Shown here one piece after another: positions 17,493 through 24,969 of a stretch of DNA of 64,000 nucleotides. Under the pieces are notes generated by a model, which was not told the DNA's origin, did not search any database, and worked only from the letters and a program-made list of their open reading frames with translations. Numbering within the stretch: position 1 is the first letter of the stretch; each line of letters begins with the position of its first letter. The stretch is from Blautia wexlerae DSM 19850 (GTDB lineage: Bacteria > Bacillota > Clostridia > Lachnospirales > Lachnospiraceae). The stretch spans positions 1,436,501 through 1,500,500 of the forward strand of contig NZ_CP102267.1 of assembly GCF_025148125.1 (NCBI RefSeq), given 5' to 3'. The translations under genes were made by a program, and so were the position numbers.

Positions 17493-17556
17493 TTCGAATA
17501 TAATGGAACATAATTACAAATCTGATGAATATTCTTGAATTGTTTGACGATTTCGG

Positions 17557-17585
17557 TTGTGAAACAGATATTCAGGTGATATAAT
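17557..17585 (+). promoter_or_regulatory. Promoter of the formate/nitrite channel gene
   Basis: TTGTGA (17557-17562) and TATAAT (17580-17585) are 17 bases apart, about 34 bases before the start codon. Confidence 0.55.
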
Positions 17586-17618
17586 GTTCTCAATAAAATA
17601 CATTGCGGAGGTGTAGTT

Positions 17619-18374
17619 ATGAATTACGAAGATGTACAGAAAGTGTCAAACGCGGCGAAAGCCAAGAGTAACCTGGTGAATACCAATTTTTTCAAGTACT
17701 TTATACGTGCGGTCATGGCGGGATTTTTTATTGATGTGGCTATGATCTACAGTAATGTAGTTGGAAACGTATTCTCCAAGACCATGCCTGAATGGGGAAA
17801 ATTTGTGGGGGCATTAGTATTCTCCATTGCAGTGCTTCTGATCAGCTTCGTAGGCGGCGAGCTTTTTACAGGAAATAATATGGTAATGGCGTTCGGAGCC
17901 TATGATAAACAGGTAAGCTGGAAAGAGGCCGGTAAGGTATGGGGCGTAAGCTACCTTGGAAACTTTGTCGGATGTGCAATTTTAGCATTGTTGTTTGTAG
18001 GTGCAGGAGCATCCGGAACAGCAGACTATTTTGCGGGATTCATTGGAAATAAACTGAGTATTCCGCTCGGACAGATGTTCTTCAGAGCAGTGCTCTGTAA
18101 CTTCTTCGTCTGTCTTGGCGTGCTTTGTGGTATGAAATTAAAGAGTGATGCAGGAAGATTCCTGATGATCGTTATGTGTATCTCAGGATTCGTTGTAAGC
18201 GGATTTGAGCACTGCATCGCAAATATGGGAATCTTTGTTACCGCATACTGCCTGGTACCTGGATTATCCCTTGGAGCCATGGTAAAGAGCATGGTAGTAG
18301 TAACTTTAGGAAATATGGTGGGCGGTGCCCTGTTGCTGGCATGGCCGCTCAGAAAGATGAGTGCAGATAAATAA
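17619..18374 (+). CDS. Formate/nitrite transporter (FNT) family channel
   Basis: The protein has 251 residues and six membrane segments. The FNT marks are AGFFIDVAMIYSNVVGN near the N terminus, GGELFTGNNMVMAFG in the middle, and GFEHCIANMGIF, which carries the central histidine. It should move formate, nitrite or a related small monovalent anion. A partial gene at the right edge of the window may be a pyruvate formate-lyase, but it is not linked to this one. TGCGGAGGTG precedes the ATG. topB begins two bases after the stop. Confidence 0.87.
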   Translation: MNYEDVQKVSNAAKAKSNLVNTNFFKYFIRAVMAGFFIDVAMIYSNVVGNVFSKTMPEWGKFVGALVFSIAVLLISFVGGELFTGNNMVMAFGAYDKQVSWKEAGKVWGVSYLGNFVGCAILALLFVGAGASGTADYFAGFIGNKLSIPLGQMFFRAVLCNFFVCLGVLCGMKLKSDAGRFLMIVMCISGFVVSGFEHCIANMGIFVTAYCLVPGLSLGAMVKSMVVVTLGNMVGGALLLAWPLRKMSADK

Positions 18375-18375
18375 T

Positions 18376-20556
18376 ATGTCAAAAGCTTTATACATAGCCG
18401 AAAAGCCCAGTGTGGCGCAGGAATTCGCAAAAGCTTTGAAAATCAACGGACAAAGACGGGATGGCTACCTGGAATCTCAGGACAGCGTGGTGACCTGGTG
18501 TGTGGGACACCTGGTCACCATGAGCTACCCGGAAAAATATGATATCAAATATAAAAGGTGGAGTTTAGATACCCTGCCTTTTTTGCCGCGCGAATTTAAA
18601 TATGAAGTGATCCCCGGAGTGCAGAAGCAGTTTGAGATTGTCAAAGGACTGCTTAACCGTGAGGATGTGGACACCATTTACGTGTGTACCGACTCCGGAC
18701 GCGAGGGAGAATACATCTACCGTCTGGTGGCACAGATGGCAGGTGTTCATGGAAAAAAAGAAAAGAGAGTCTGGATTGACTCTCAGACAGAAGAAGAGAT
18801 CATGAGAGGAATCAGAGAGGCAAAGGATCTGTCAGCATATGACAATCTTTCTGCTTCAGCCTATCTTCGAGCAAAAGAAGACTATCTCATGGGAATTAAT
18901 TTTTCCCGTGTACTGACACTGCGTTATGGAAACAGTGTGTCAAATTATTTAAATACGAAATATCAGGCCATTTCCGTAGGACGGGTTATGACCTGTGTAC
19001 TTGGAATGGTAGTGCGAAGAGAGCGCGAGATCCGTGCATTTGTGAAAACTCCGTTTTACCGCGTACTCAGCAGCATTGCCCTTGAGGGAGAAAACTTTGA
19101 GGGAGAGTGGAGAGCTGTGGAAGGCAGCAGCTATTTCCAGACTCCTTATCTGTATAAAGAGAACGGATTTAAAGAGAAAGCCTATGCTGAAAAACTGATA
19201 CAGGAGCTGTCTGTGAGTCAGCCACTGCAATGTACAGTAGAGAAAATCGAGCGGAAAAAAGAGAACAGGAATCCGCCGCTTTTATTTAACCTGGCGGAGC
19301 TTCAGAATGTGTGCTCCAAGCTGTTCAAGATCAGCCCGGATGAGACATTAAAAATCGTACAGGAACTGTATGAAAAGAAACTGGTCACTTATCCCAGAAC
19401 AGATGCCCGTGTGTTGTCTACTGCGGCAGCAAAGGAGATTTATAAGAATATCTCCGGGCTGCGTAATTATGAACATACAGCAGAGATCGCACAGCACATT
19501 ATTGAACAGGGAAATTACAAAAATCTGGCAAAGACCAGATATGTTAATGATAAGCAGATCACAGACCATTATGCAATCGTACCCACAGGCCAGGGCTTAA
19601 ACGCATTGAGAAGTGTTTCTCTTACTGCGCAGCGTGTATATGAGACCATTGTCAGAAGGTTTGTATGTATTTTTTATCCTCCTGCAGTATATCAGAAGAT
19701 CAGTCTTGTGACAAAAATTCAGAATGAAAGCTTCTTTTCTTCATTTAAAGTACTGCTGGATGAAGGGTACTTAAAAGTTGCCACAAATTCTTTTGCGAAG
19801 CGAAAAGCAGCAGATGCCATGAGCAGTGTGAACAGAGCCGGCGCAGCCGGCAATGAGGGAAGTGAAGAGGAAGATCCGGATACAGGAAAAAACGGCGGGA
19901 ACAAAGCTGATGATTCGGCTGAGGATATGGCATGTGATACCAGACTTCTTGCCGCATTGCAGAACCTGAAAAAAGGTGATATACTCTCTGTGGACAGCCT
20001 GAGTATCAAAGAGGGCGAGACATCGCCGCCAAAGCGTTATAATTCCGGTTCTATGATTCTTGCAATGGAGAATGCAGGTCAGCTGATCGAGGACGAAGAG
20101 CTTCGTGCCCAGATTAAAAGCTGCGGAATCGGAACCAGTGCCACCAGAGCGGAAATTCTTAAGAAACTGTGCAATATCAAATATCTGGCACTCAATAAGA
20201 AAACCCAGGTGATCACTCCAACCCTTCTTGGAGAGATGATCTTTGATGTGGTAAACTGCTCCATCAGACAGCTTCTGAACCCGGAACTGACTGCAAGCTG
20301 GGAAAAAGGACTGAATTATGTGGCAGAGGGCAGTATTACAGAACAGGAATATATGGATAAGCTGGAACATTTTGTGCGCCTTCGCACCAGACAGGTGGAG
20401 GACAGCAATATCCAGCCATATCTGAGACAGTTCTTTGATGTTGCAGCAGTGAATTATAAGGATTCATTTGAAAAAAACAGTGCGAAAACAACAGGCAGAT
20501 CAACGTCCGCAGCGGGACGATCACGTACCTGCAGAAAGCCGTCTGCTTCAAAGTAG
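18376..20556 (+). CDS. topB: DNA topoisomerase III
   Basis: The protein has 726 residues of type IA topoisomerase. The N-terminal toprim motif reads LYIAEKPSVAQEFA, the acidic pair lies in CTDSGREGEYIYR, and the catalytic tyrosine is in LVTYPRTDARVL. A low-complexity acidic linker (about residues 480-525, rich in Gly, Ala, Glu and Asp) interrupts the body, and the C terminus is short and basic with no zinc fingers. Relatives occur both in chromosomes and in conjugative elements; nothing beside it suggests an element. The start is ATG 18376, two bases after the upstream stop. Confidence 0.92.
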   Translation: MSKALYIAEKPSVAQEFAKALKINGQRRDGYLESQDSVVTWCVGHLVTMSYPEKYDIKYKRWSLDTLPFLPREFKYEVIPGVQKQFEIVKGLLNREDVDTIYVCTDSGREGEYIYRLVAQMAGVHGKKEKRVWIDSQTEEEIMRGIREAKDLSAYDNLSASAYLRAKEDYLMGINFSRVLTLRYGNSVSNYLNTKYQAISVGRVMTCVLGMVVRREREIRAFVKTPFYRVLSSIALEGENFEGEWRAVEGSSYFQTPYLYKENGFKEKAYAEKLIQELSVSQPLQCTVEKIERKKENRNPPLLFNLAELQNVCSKLFKISPDETLKIVQELYEKKLVTYPRTDARVLSTAAAKEIYKNISGLRNYEHTAEIAQHIIEQGNYKNLAKTRYVNDKQITDHYAIVPTGQGLNALRSVSLTAQRVYETIVRRFVCIFYPPAVYQKISLVTKIQNESFFSSFKVLLDEGYLKVATNSFAKRKAADAMSSVNRAGAAGNEGSEEEDPDTGKNGGNKADDSAEDMACDTRLLAALQNLKKGDILSVDSLSIKEGETSPPKRYNSGSMILAMENAGQLIEDEELRAQIKSCGIGTSATRAEILKKLCNIKYLALNKKTQVITPTLLGEMIFDVVNCSIRQLLNPELTASWEKGLNYVAEGSITEQEYMDKLEHFVRLRTRQVEDSNIQPYLRQFFDVAAVNYKDSFEKNSAKTTGRSTSAAGRSRTCRKPSASK

Positions 20557-20618
20557 TGTGTATTTGTGACAGATAAAAGAAAACATGTCATCATAGCGAG
20601 AGAAAAGAGGAAAATATT

Positions 20619-21287
20619 ATGTTAAAAGATTTTACAATTGCAAACCTTCTGGATCTGAACGAAACAATCGCAAAGGATTTATTTGAAGGAAAAACATATC
20701 CATGGGAAGTATTACCGGAGATCGGAGATTTCATTCTGAAACTGGGACAGACCTTAAGTGAAGAAGAATACGACCACCCGTCAGAAGATGTATGGATCGC
20801 CAAGAGTGCCAAAGTAGCACCTACAGCCTGCATCAACGGTCCGGTCATCATAGGTAAAGAAGCAGAAGTACGCCACTGTGCATTTATACGCGGAAAAGCA
20901 ATTATAGGTGAGGGTGCAGTAGTAGGTAATTCTACGGAATTAAAGAATGCGGTACTTTTCAACAAGGTACAGGTTCCGCACTACAATTATGTAGGCGATG
21001 CAGTTCTCGGCTACAAATCCCATATGGGCGCAGGTTCCATCTGTTCCAATGTAAAATCTGACAAGAAACTGGTAGTTGTAAAAGACGGTGACGAGAAGAT
21101 TGAAACAGGTCTGAAGAAATTCGGCGCAATGCTTGGAGATAACGTAGAAGTGGGCTGCGGTTCTGTATTAAATCCCGGAACTGTGATCGGACGCTGCTGC
21201 AATATTTATCCACTTTCCTCAGTAAGAGGCTGTGTACCTGCAAATCACATTTATAAGTCAAAAACAGAAGTTGCAGAAAAGAAATGA
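20619..21287 (+). CDS. Left-handed beta-helix nucleotidyltransferase-like protein (GlmU C-terminal type)
   Basis: The protein has 222 residues. After an N-terminal helical part, hexapeptide repeats build a left-handed beta-helix from about residue 75 (VAPTACINGPVIIGKEAEV, then IIGEGAVVGNSTELKNAVL). Such proteins are often annotated as UDP-GlcNAc pyrophosphorylase-related, but the nucleotidyltransferase domain is missing. It is likely a sugar-nucleotide acyltransferase of unknown substrate. GAGGAAAA precedes the ATG. Confidence 0.75.
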   Translation: MLKDFTIANLLDLNETIAKDLFEGKTYPWEVLPEIGDFILKLGQTLSEEEYDHPSEDVWIAKSAKVAPTACINGPVIIGKEAEVRHCAFIRGKAIIGEGAVVGNSTELKNAVLFNKVQVPHYNYVGDAVLGYKSHMGAGSICSNVKSDKKLVVVKDGDEKIETGLKKFGAMLGDNVEVGCGSVLNPGTVIGRCCNIYPLSSVRGCVPANHIYKSKTEVAEKK

Positions 21288-21333
21288 TTTAACCGAATCA
21301 AGTAGCGAAGGGGATTGCGAATATCCGTTTGAC
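21288..21333. repeat. GCGAA-loop repeat, short copy
   Basis: Beginning right after the stop, TTTAACCGAATCAAGTAGCG continues into GGGGATTGCGAATATCC. The same modules occur after glnA at 62752-62910. Here the first arm is joined directly to the distal hairpin, so this is a reduced copy. Confidence 0.55.
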
Positions 21334-21369
21334 AAGGTATTTTTAGAAGATAATTCAAAGGATAGAAGA

Positions 21370-21421
21370 GGCAGGTTGTATGAAGGATATTATTTCAGTC
21401 ATACAGCCTGCCCTTTTATAT
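21370..21421 (+). terminator. Intrinsic terminator downstream of the beta-helix gene
   Basis: GGCAGGTTGTATGA (21370-21383) pairs with TCATACAGCCTGCC (21399-21412) with one wobble, then CTTTTATATTTTTT. It lies between convergent genes and could serve both. Confidence 0.8.
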
Positions 21422-21463
21422 TTTTTGTCTGTCAGATACGGAAGATATCTGTTGTAACTGATA

Positions 21464-22204
21464 TTACATATGAAATAAAAGTTTTCTCAGGATTACCAGA
21501 ATGGTAATGTGCACCGGATAAAACCAGTAAAAAACATATTTCAGAAATTTTCCTTTTACAAATCCACGTTCACCATTGTACATATTAATGGAAAGAAAAG
21601 CAAAGCAGGCTTTCCATTCATAGTAAAGCCAGCAGCTTCCGATGATCGCCTGGGCGGTTTTATCGTTGCGGAACCAGTACATGATCAGCAGGAATACAAA
21701 TCCCCGCCATCCGTAATCTGCCTTCAGAAACACAGAGACAGTCAGCAGTGCCAGTACGCAGACAAGCTGCATTCTCTGATTATCCCAGAAGTATTCCAGG
21801 GCACAGAATGCCAGGTATCCCAGAAACAGGGTGAAAAATACATTCTGTTTTTCATATCTCCAGGTGTTGGTAAACATGAAGTTCCATGGGATCTCAGAGA
21901 TACATGCAAATAGAAACAGATTCAGGCCATATTTCTTACGGTTATGTGTATGCAGAAATCCTTCCACTAACAGAAAACAGAAAATTGGAAAAGCGGCCCT
22001 GCCGATATCCCGGAAAATCCGATACCAGCTGTAATCCACGCCGCCGAAACTGAAAAGGGTTGCGGTTGTGGCAGGATAATTATACAGGATCATTAAGCCT
22101 GTATGGTCAATCAGCATCAGGATGATAGCGATTAATTTTAAAGCGCTTCCGCTCAGAACCTGAAATTTTGCAGGGAGAAAGGAAGCAGGTAACTTTGTTG
22201 TCAT
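21464..22204 (-). CDS. TraX family membrane protein
   Basis: The protein has 246 residues and about seven membrane segments. SALKLIAIILMLIDHTG, then FRDIGRAAFPIFCFLLVEGF, is the TraX signature. In the F plasmid TraX acetylates pilin. Chromosomal homologues in Firmicutes have no known partner and probably acylate another product. No conjugation genes are nearby. AAGGGA precedes the ATG. Confidence 0.8.
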   Translation of the reverse strand: MTTKLPASFLPAKFQVLSGSALKLIAIILMLIDHTGLMILYNYPATTATLFSFGGVDYSWYRIFRDIGRAAFPIFCFLLVEGFLHTHNRKKYGLNLFLFACISEIPWNFMFTNTWRYEKQNVFFTLFLGYLAFCALEYFWDNQRMQLVCVLALLTVSVFLKADYGWRGFVFLLIMYWFRNDKTAQAIIGSCWLYYEWKACFAFLSINMYNGERGFVKGKFLKYVFYWFYPVHITILVILRKLLFHM

Positions 22205-22325
22205 AATAGAAATCCCTTCATTAATAGAAATTAGAACTATTTTACCACAAAAAAATCAAAGATGGTTAAAAATTTTACAATTTATGACTGGACGAATCAG
22301 CACTTTTGTGAGAAAATAACACTAG

Positions 22326-22422
22326 GTTGTTAGGCATACTCCTCTGAAGTCATTCAGCAGACATCAGAGTTTTACCCTGTGCAGTTCATTCAGCAGTTCT
22401 GTACAGCGGAGAGTATAACAAC
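22326..22422 (+). ncRNA. Candidate structured leader: three-way junction with twin loops
   Basis: GTTGTTA (22326-22332) pairs with TAACAAC (22416-22422). TACTC (22337-22341) pairs with GAGTA (22411-22415), leaving a GGCA bulge. This closing stem encloses two hairpins. The first has CTCTGA (22342-22347) with TCAGAG (22364-22369), extended by GTC and GAC. The second has CTGTGCAG (22377-22384) with CTGTACAG (22399-22406). Both loops contain CATTCAGCAG. It sits 35 bases before the Fe-S scaffold gene. I do not recognise it as a known riboswitch. Confidence 0.55.
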
Positions 22423-22456
22423 ATGAAGTTAATCTATACTTGAAAGGAGTTTTACA

Positions 22457-23149
22457 ATGATTTATTCACGCGAAGTAGAAGAAATGTGCCCAGTTGCACA
22501 GGGCGTTCATCATGGCGCCGCTCCAATCCCAGAAGAAGCTAAATGGGTACAGGCAAAAGAAGTCAAAGATATTTCCGGTCTTACACACGGTGTTGGCTGG
22601 TGTGCACCACAGCAGGGTGCCTGCAAGCTTACATTAAATGTTAAAGAGGGTATCATCCAGGAAGCACTGGTTGAGACTATCGGATGTTCAGGTATGACTC
22701 ACTCTGCAGCTATGGCTTCCGAGATTCTTCCGGGACTTACAGTTATGGAGGCACTGAACACTGACTTAGTTTGTGATGCGATTAACACAGCTATGAGAGA
22801 ACTTTTCCTTCAGATCGTTTACGGACGTACACAGTCTGCATTCTCAGAAGAAGGACTTCCAGTAGGTGCTGGACTTGAAGACCTTGGTAAAGGACTTCGC
22901 TCTCAGGTTGGTACAATGTATGGAACTCTGAAAAAAGGACCTCGTTACCTTGAAATGGCAGAAGGTTATGTAACAGGTATTGCTCTTGATGCAGATGATG
23001 AGATCATCGGATATCAGTTCGTAAGCCTTGGAAAAATGACTGATTTCATCAAAAAAGGCGATGACCCGAATACTGCATGGGAAAAAGCAAAAGGTCAGTA
23101 CGGCCGTGTTGCAGACGCTGTTAAAATTATCGACCCAAGAAAAGAATAA
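22457..23149 (+). CDS. NifU-like iron-sulfur scaffold protein
   Basis: The protein has 230 residues. WCAPQQGACKLTL, then ETIGCSGMTHSAAMA, carries the cysteines expected of a NifU N-terminal-like scaffold. The C-terminal half (KGPRYLEMAEGYVTGIALD) differs from IscU/SufU, so it is a distinct branch. It is followed 18 bases later by the GGGtGRT protein gene. In related genomes I recall these two genes being adjacent. The client of the scaffold is unknown. GAAAGGAG precedes the ATG, and a structured leader lies upstream. Confidence 0.75.
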   Translation: MIYSREVEEMCPVAQGVHHGAAPIPEEAKWVQAKEVKDISGLTHGVGWCAPQQGACKLTLNVKEGIIQEALVETIGCSGMTHSAAMASEILPGLTVMEALNTDLVCDAINTAMRELFLQIVYGRTQSAFSEEGLPVGAGLEDLGKGLRSQVGTMYGTLKKGPRYLEMAEGYVTGIALDADDEIIGYQFVSLGKMTDFIKKGDDPNTAWEKAKGQYGRVADAVKIIDPRKE

Positions 23150-23167
23150 TTTAGGAGGTAACAGGAA

Positions 23168-24178
23168 ATGGCTTTATTTGAATCATATGAGAGACGAATT
23201 GACAAGATCAATTCTGTTTTAAACAGCTATGGCATTGCTTCTATCGAAGAAGCTGAGAAAATCACAAAAGACGCAGGTCTTAATGTATACGATCAGATCA
23301 AAGGCATTCAGCCAATCTGTTTCGAGAACGCTTGCTGGGCATATACAGTAGGTGCTGCAATCGCAATCAAAAAAGGATGTAAGAAAGCAGCAGACGCAGC
23401 AGCAGCTATCGGAGAAGGTCTTCAGGCATTCTGTATTCCTGGATCCGTTGCTGATACACGTAAAGTAGGTCTTGGACATGGTAACCTTGGCAAGATGCTT
23501 CTTGAAGAAGAAACAGAGTGCTTCTGCTTCCTGGCTGGACATGAGTCCTTCGCAGCAGCTGAAGGTGCTATCGGTATCGCTGAGAAAGCTAACAAAGTTC
23601 GTCAGAAACCATTACGTGTTATCCTGAACGGTCTTGGAAAAGATGCTGCTCAGATCATTTCCCGTATCAACGGCTTTACATATGTAGAGACAGAATACGA
23701 TCCATACAAGAACGAAGTTAAAGAAGTATTCAGAAAAGCATACTCTGAAGGACTTCGTGCAAAAGTTAACTGCTACGGCGCTAACAGCGTTCCGGAAGGT
23801 GTTGCTATCATGTGGAAAGAAGACGTTGACGTTTCTATCACAGGTAACTCCACAAACCCGACACGTTTCCAGCATCCGGTTGCAGGTACATACAAGAAAG
23901 AACGTCTTGAAGCAGGTAAGAAATACTTCTCAGTTGCTTCCGGTGGTGGTACAGGACGTACACTTCACCCGGACAACATGGCAGCAGGTCCAGCTTCCTA
24001 CGGTATGACAGATACATTAGGACGTATGCACTCTGATGCACAGTTCGCTGGTTCTTCTTCTGTACCGGCTCACGTAGAGATGATGGGTCTCATCGGCGCT
24101 GGTAACAACCCGATGGTTGGTATGACAGTTGCAGTAGCTGTTTCCATTGAGGAAGCTGCTAAGGCTGGAAAGTTCTAA
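23168..24178 (+). CDS. GGGtGRT protein, function unknown
   Basis: The protein has 336 residues. The naming motif is intact in SVASGGGTGRTLHPDN. Other conserved stretches are CFENACWAYTVGAA and GLGHGNLGKMLLEEETECFCF, with several cysteines. The family is known only as an uncharacterised conserved protein. Coupling with the NifU-like gene suggests an Fe-S or redox-linked role, which is inference. Codon use is very regular, as in highly expressed genes. TTAGGAGGTAAC precedes the ATG. Confidence 0.85.
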   Translation: MALFESYERRIDKINSVLNSYGIASIEEAEKITKDAGLNVYDQIKGIQPICFENACWAYTVGAAIAIKKGCKKAADAAAAIGEGLQAFCIPGSVADTRKVGLGHGNLGKMLLEEETECFCFLAGHESFAAAEGAIGIAEKANKVRQKPLRVILNGLGKDAAQIISRINGFTYVETEYDPYKNEVKEVFRKAYSEGLRAKVNCYGANSVPEGVAIMWKEDVDVSITGNSTNPTRFQHPVAGTYKKERLEAGKKYFSVASGGGTGRTLHPDNMAAGPASYGMTDTLGRMHSDAQFAGSSSVPAHVEMMGLIGAGNNPMVGMTVAVAVSIEEAAKAGKF

Positions 24179-24213
24179 TCAAACCTTTTTAATCAAAGAG
24201 TCAACAAACCTAG

Positions 24214-24250
24214 AAAGTACCGTAGTTCCAAGGGCTGCGGTACTTTTCTT
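24214..24250 (+). terminator. Intrinsic terminator of the GGGtGRT operon
   Basis: AAAGTACCGTAG (24214-24225) pairs with CTGCGGTACTTT (24235-24246), with one wobble, then TCTT. Confidence 0.8.
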
Positions 24251-24385
24251 AGTTTAGATCAAAAAATGAGAAAGTAATTTGAGACACGGTGAGAAGCCTT
24301 GAAAATGGCAAGATAGGCAAACAGGTAGGTAACAAGTAGGCAACAGAGCGAAGGAAACAAAAAGAAGAGCCGATCACAGGAAAAG

Positions 24386-24419
24386 AAATGCCGCAACCAC
24401 AAGGGTTACGGCATTTTTT
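24386..24419. terminator. Bidirectional terminator next to the integrase remnant
   Basis: AAATGCCGCAACC pairs with GGTTACGGCATTT with one mismatch, with T-rich sequence on the + side and TTTCTTTTCC on the minus side. Such hairpins often follow integrase genes. Confidence 0.65.
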
Positions 24420-24435
24420 CTATCTCATCTCTGAG

Positions 24436-24632
24436 TCACTCAATATCACGGATTGTATAGACCGCCTCGGTTACGTCTGTGATCTTGTGACCGGCAAGAC
24501 GTTTCACAACGTACTCATCTACGCCCGCTTTTTTCGCCATCGTAATGAATGTTGTTCGGGGATCGTGCGGCCGATGTTCGGAACGAAGGTGCAGTGCGGC
24601 AACGACCTTGTTAAAACGCCCAGCGGATGCTG
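24436..24632 (-). pseudogene. Tyrosine recombinase (integrase), C-terminal remnant
   Basis: Translated on the minus strand, the fragment reads FNKVVAALHLRSEH, RPHDPRTTFITMAKK, then VKRLAGHKITDVTEAVYT and a stop. This holds the catalytic His and Arg (HDPR), the second His (AGH) and the nucleophilic Tyr (VYT) of a phage integrase. Nothing upstream in this frame is integrase, so the gene has lost its N-terminal three quarters. It is joined head to head with a holin-like remnant. Confidence 0.8.
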
Positions 24633-24859
24633 CATTATCTCAAGGGATATGGGCAGTATTGGCAGTATTTCTTTTGATCTACATTGTGAAATCAAATGAA
24701 AGATTTTCGGCAAGACAGGAAGAGCGGGAAAAACAGTATCAGGAATTACTGTCAGCATTAACAGAAAAATTTAATGTATTAAGTGTTATCGAGAGGGATA
24801 TTACAGAGGTAAAAGAGTACATTATGGCAGATACAAAAGAAATCAATAAAAAAATATAA
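24630..24859 (+). pseudogene. BhlA/UviB-like holin remnant, N-terminus lost
   Basis: ALSQGIWAVLAVFLLIYIVK, followed by a Lys/Glu-rich coiled segment ending KEYIMADTKEINKKI, matches the small BhlA/UviB holin-like family. There is no proper start or ribosome site of its own; the upstream residues in frame belong to antisense integrase. It is probably prophage debris. Confidence 0.65.
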
Positions 24860-24900
24860 AAAGTAGTTTCCGAAAATAGAGAAAACGGGTTTTTATTTTA

Positions 24901-24914
24901 TGTAAGCGCTTATG
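24901..24914 (+). promoter_or_regulatory. cre-like (CcpA) site
   Basis: TGTAAGCGCTTATG contains the perfect palindrome TAAGCGCTTA. It departs from the usual cre consensus only at the last two bases. It lies 56 bases before the propeller-like gene. Confidence 0.4.
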
Positions 24915-24969
24915 AAACAGACCAATAAAACTATAAGGGTCTGCAAAAAACAGAAGGAGGATATTTTAT

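Noticed and set aside
22261..22456. Known riboswitch class before the NifU-like gene
   Set aside because: The junction does not show the conserved cores I know for TPP, FMN, cobalamin, fluoride or NiCo riboswitches; it is kept as an unassigned structure.
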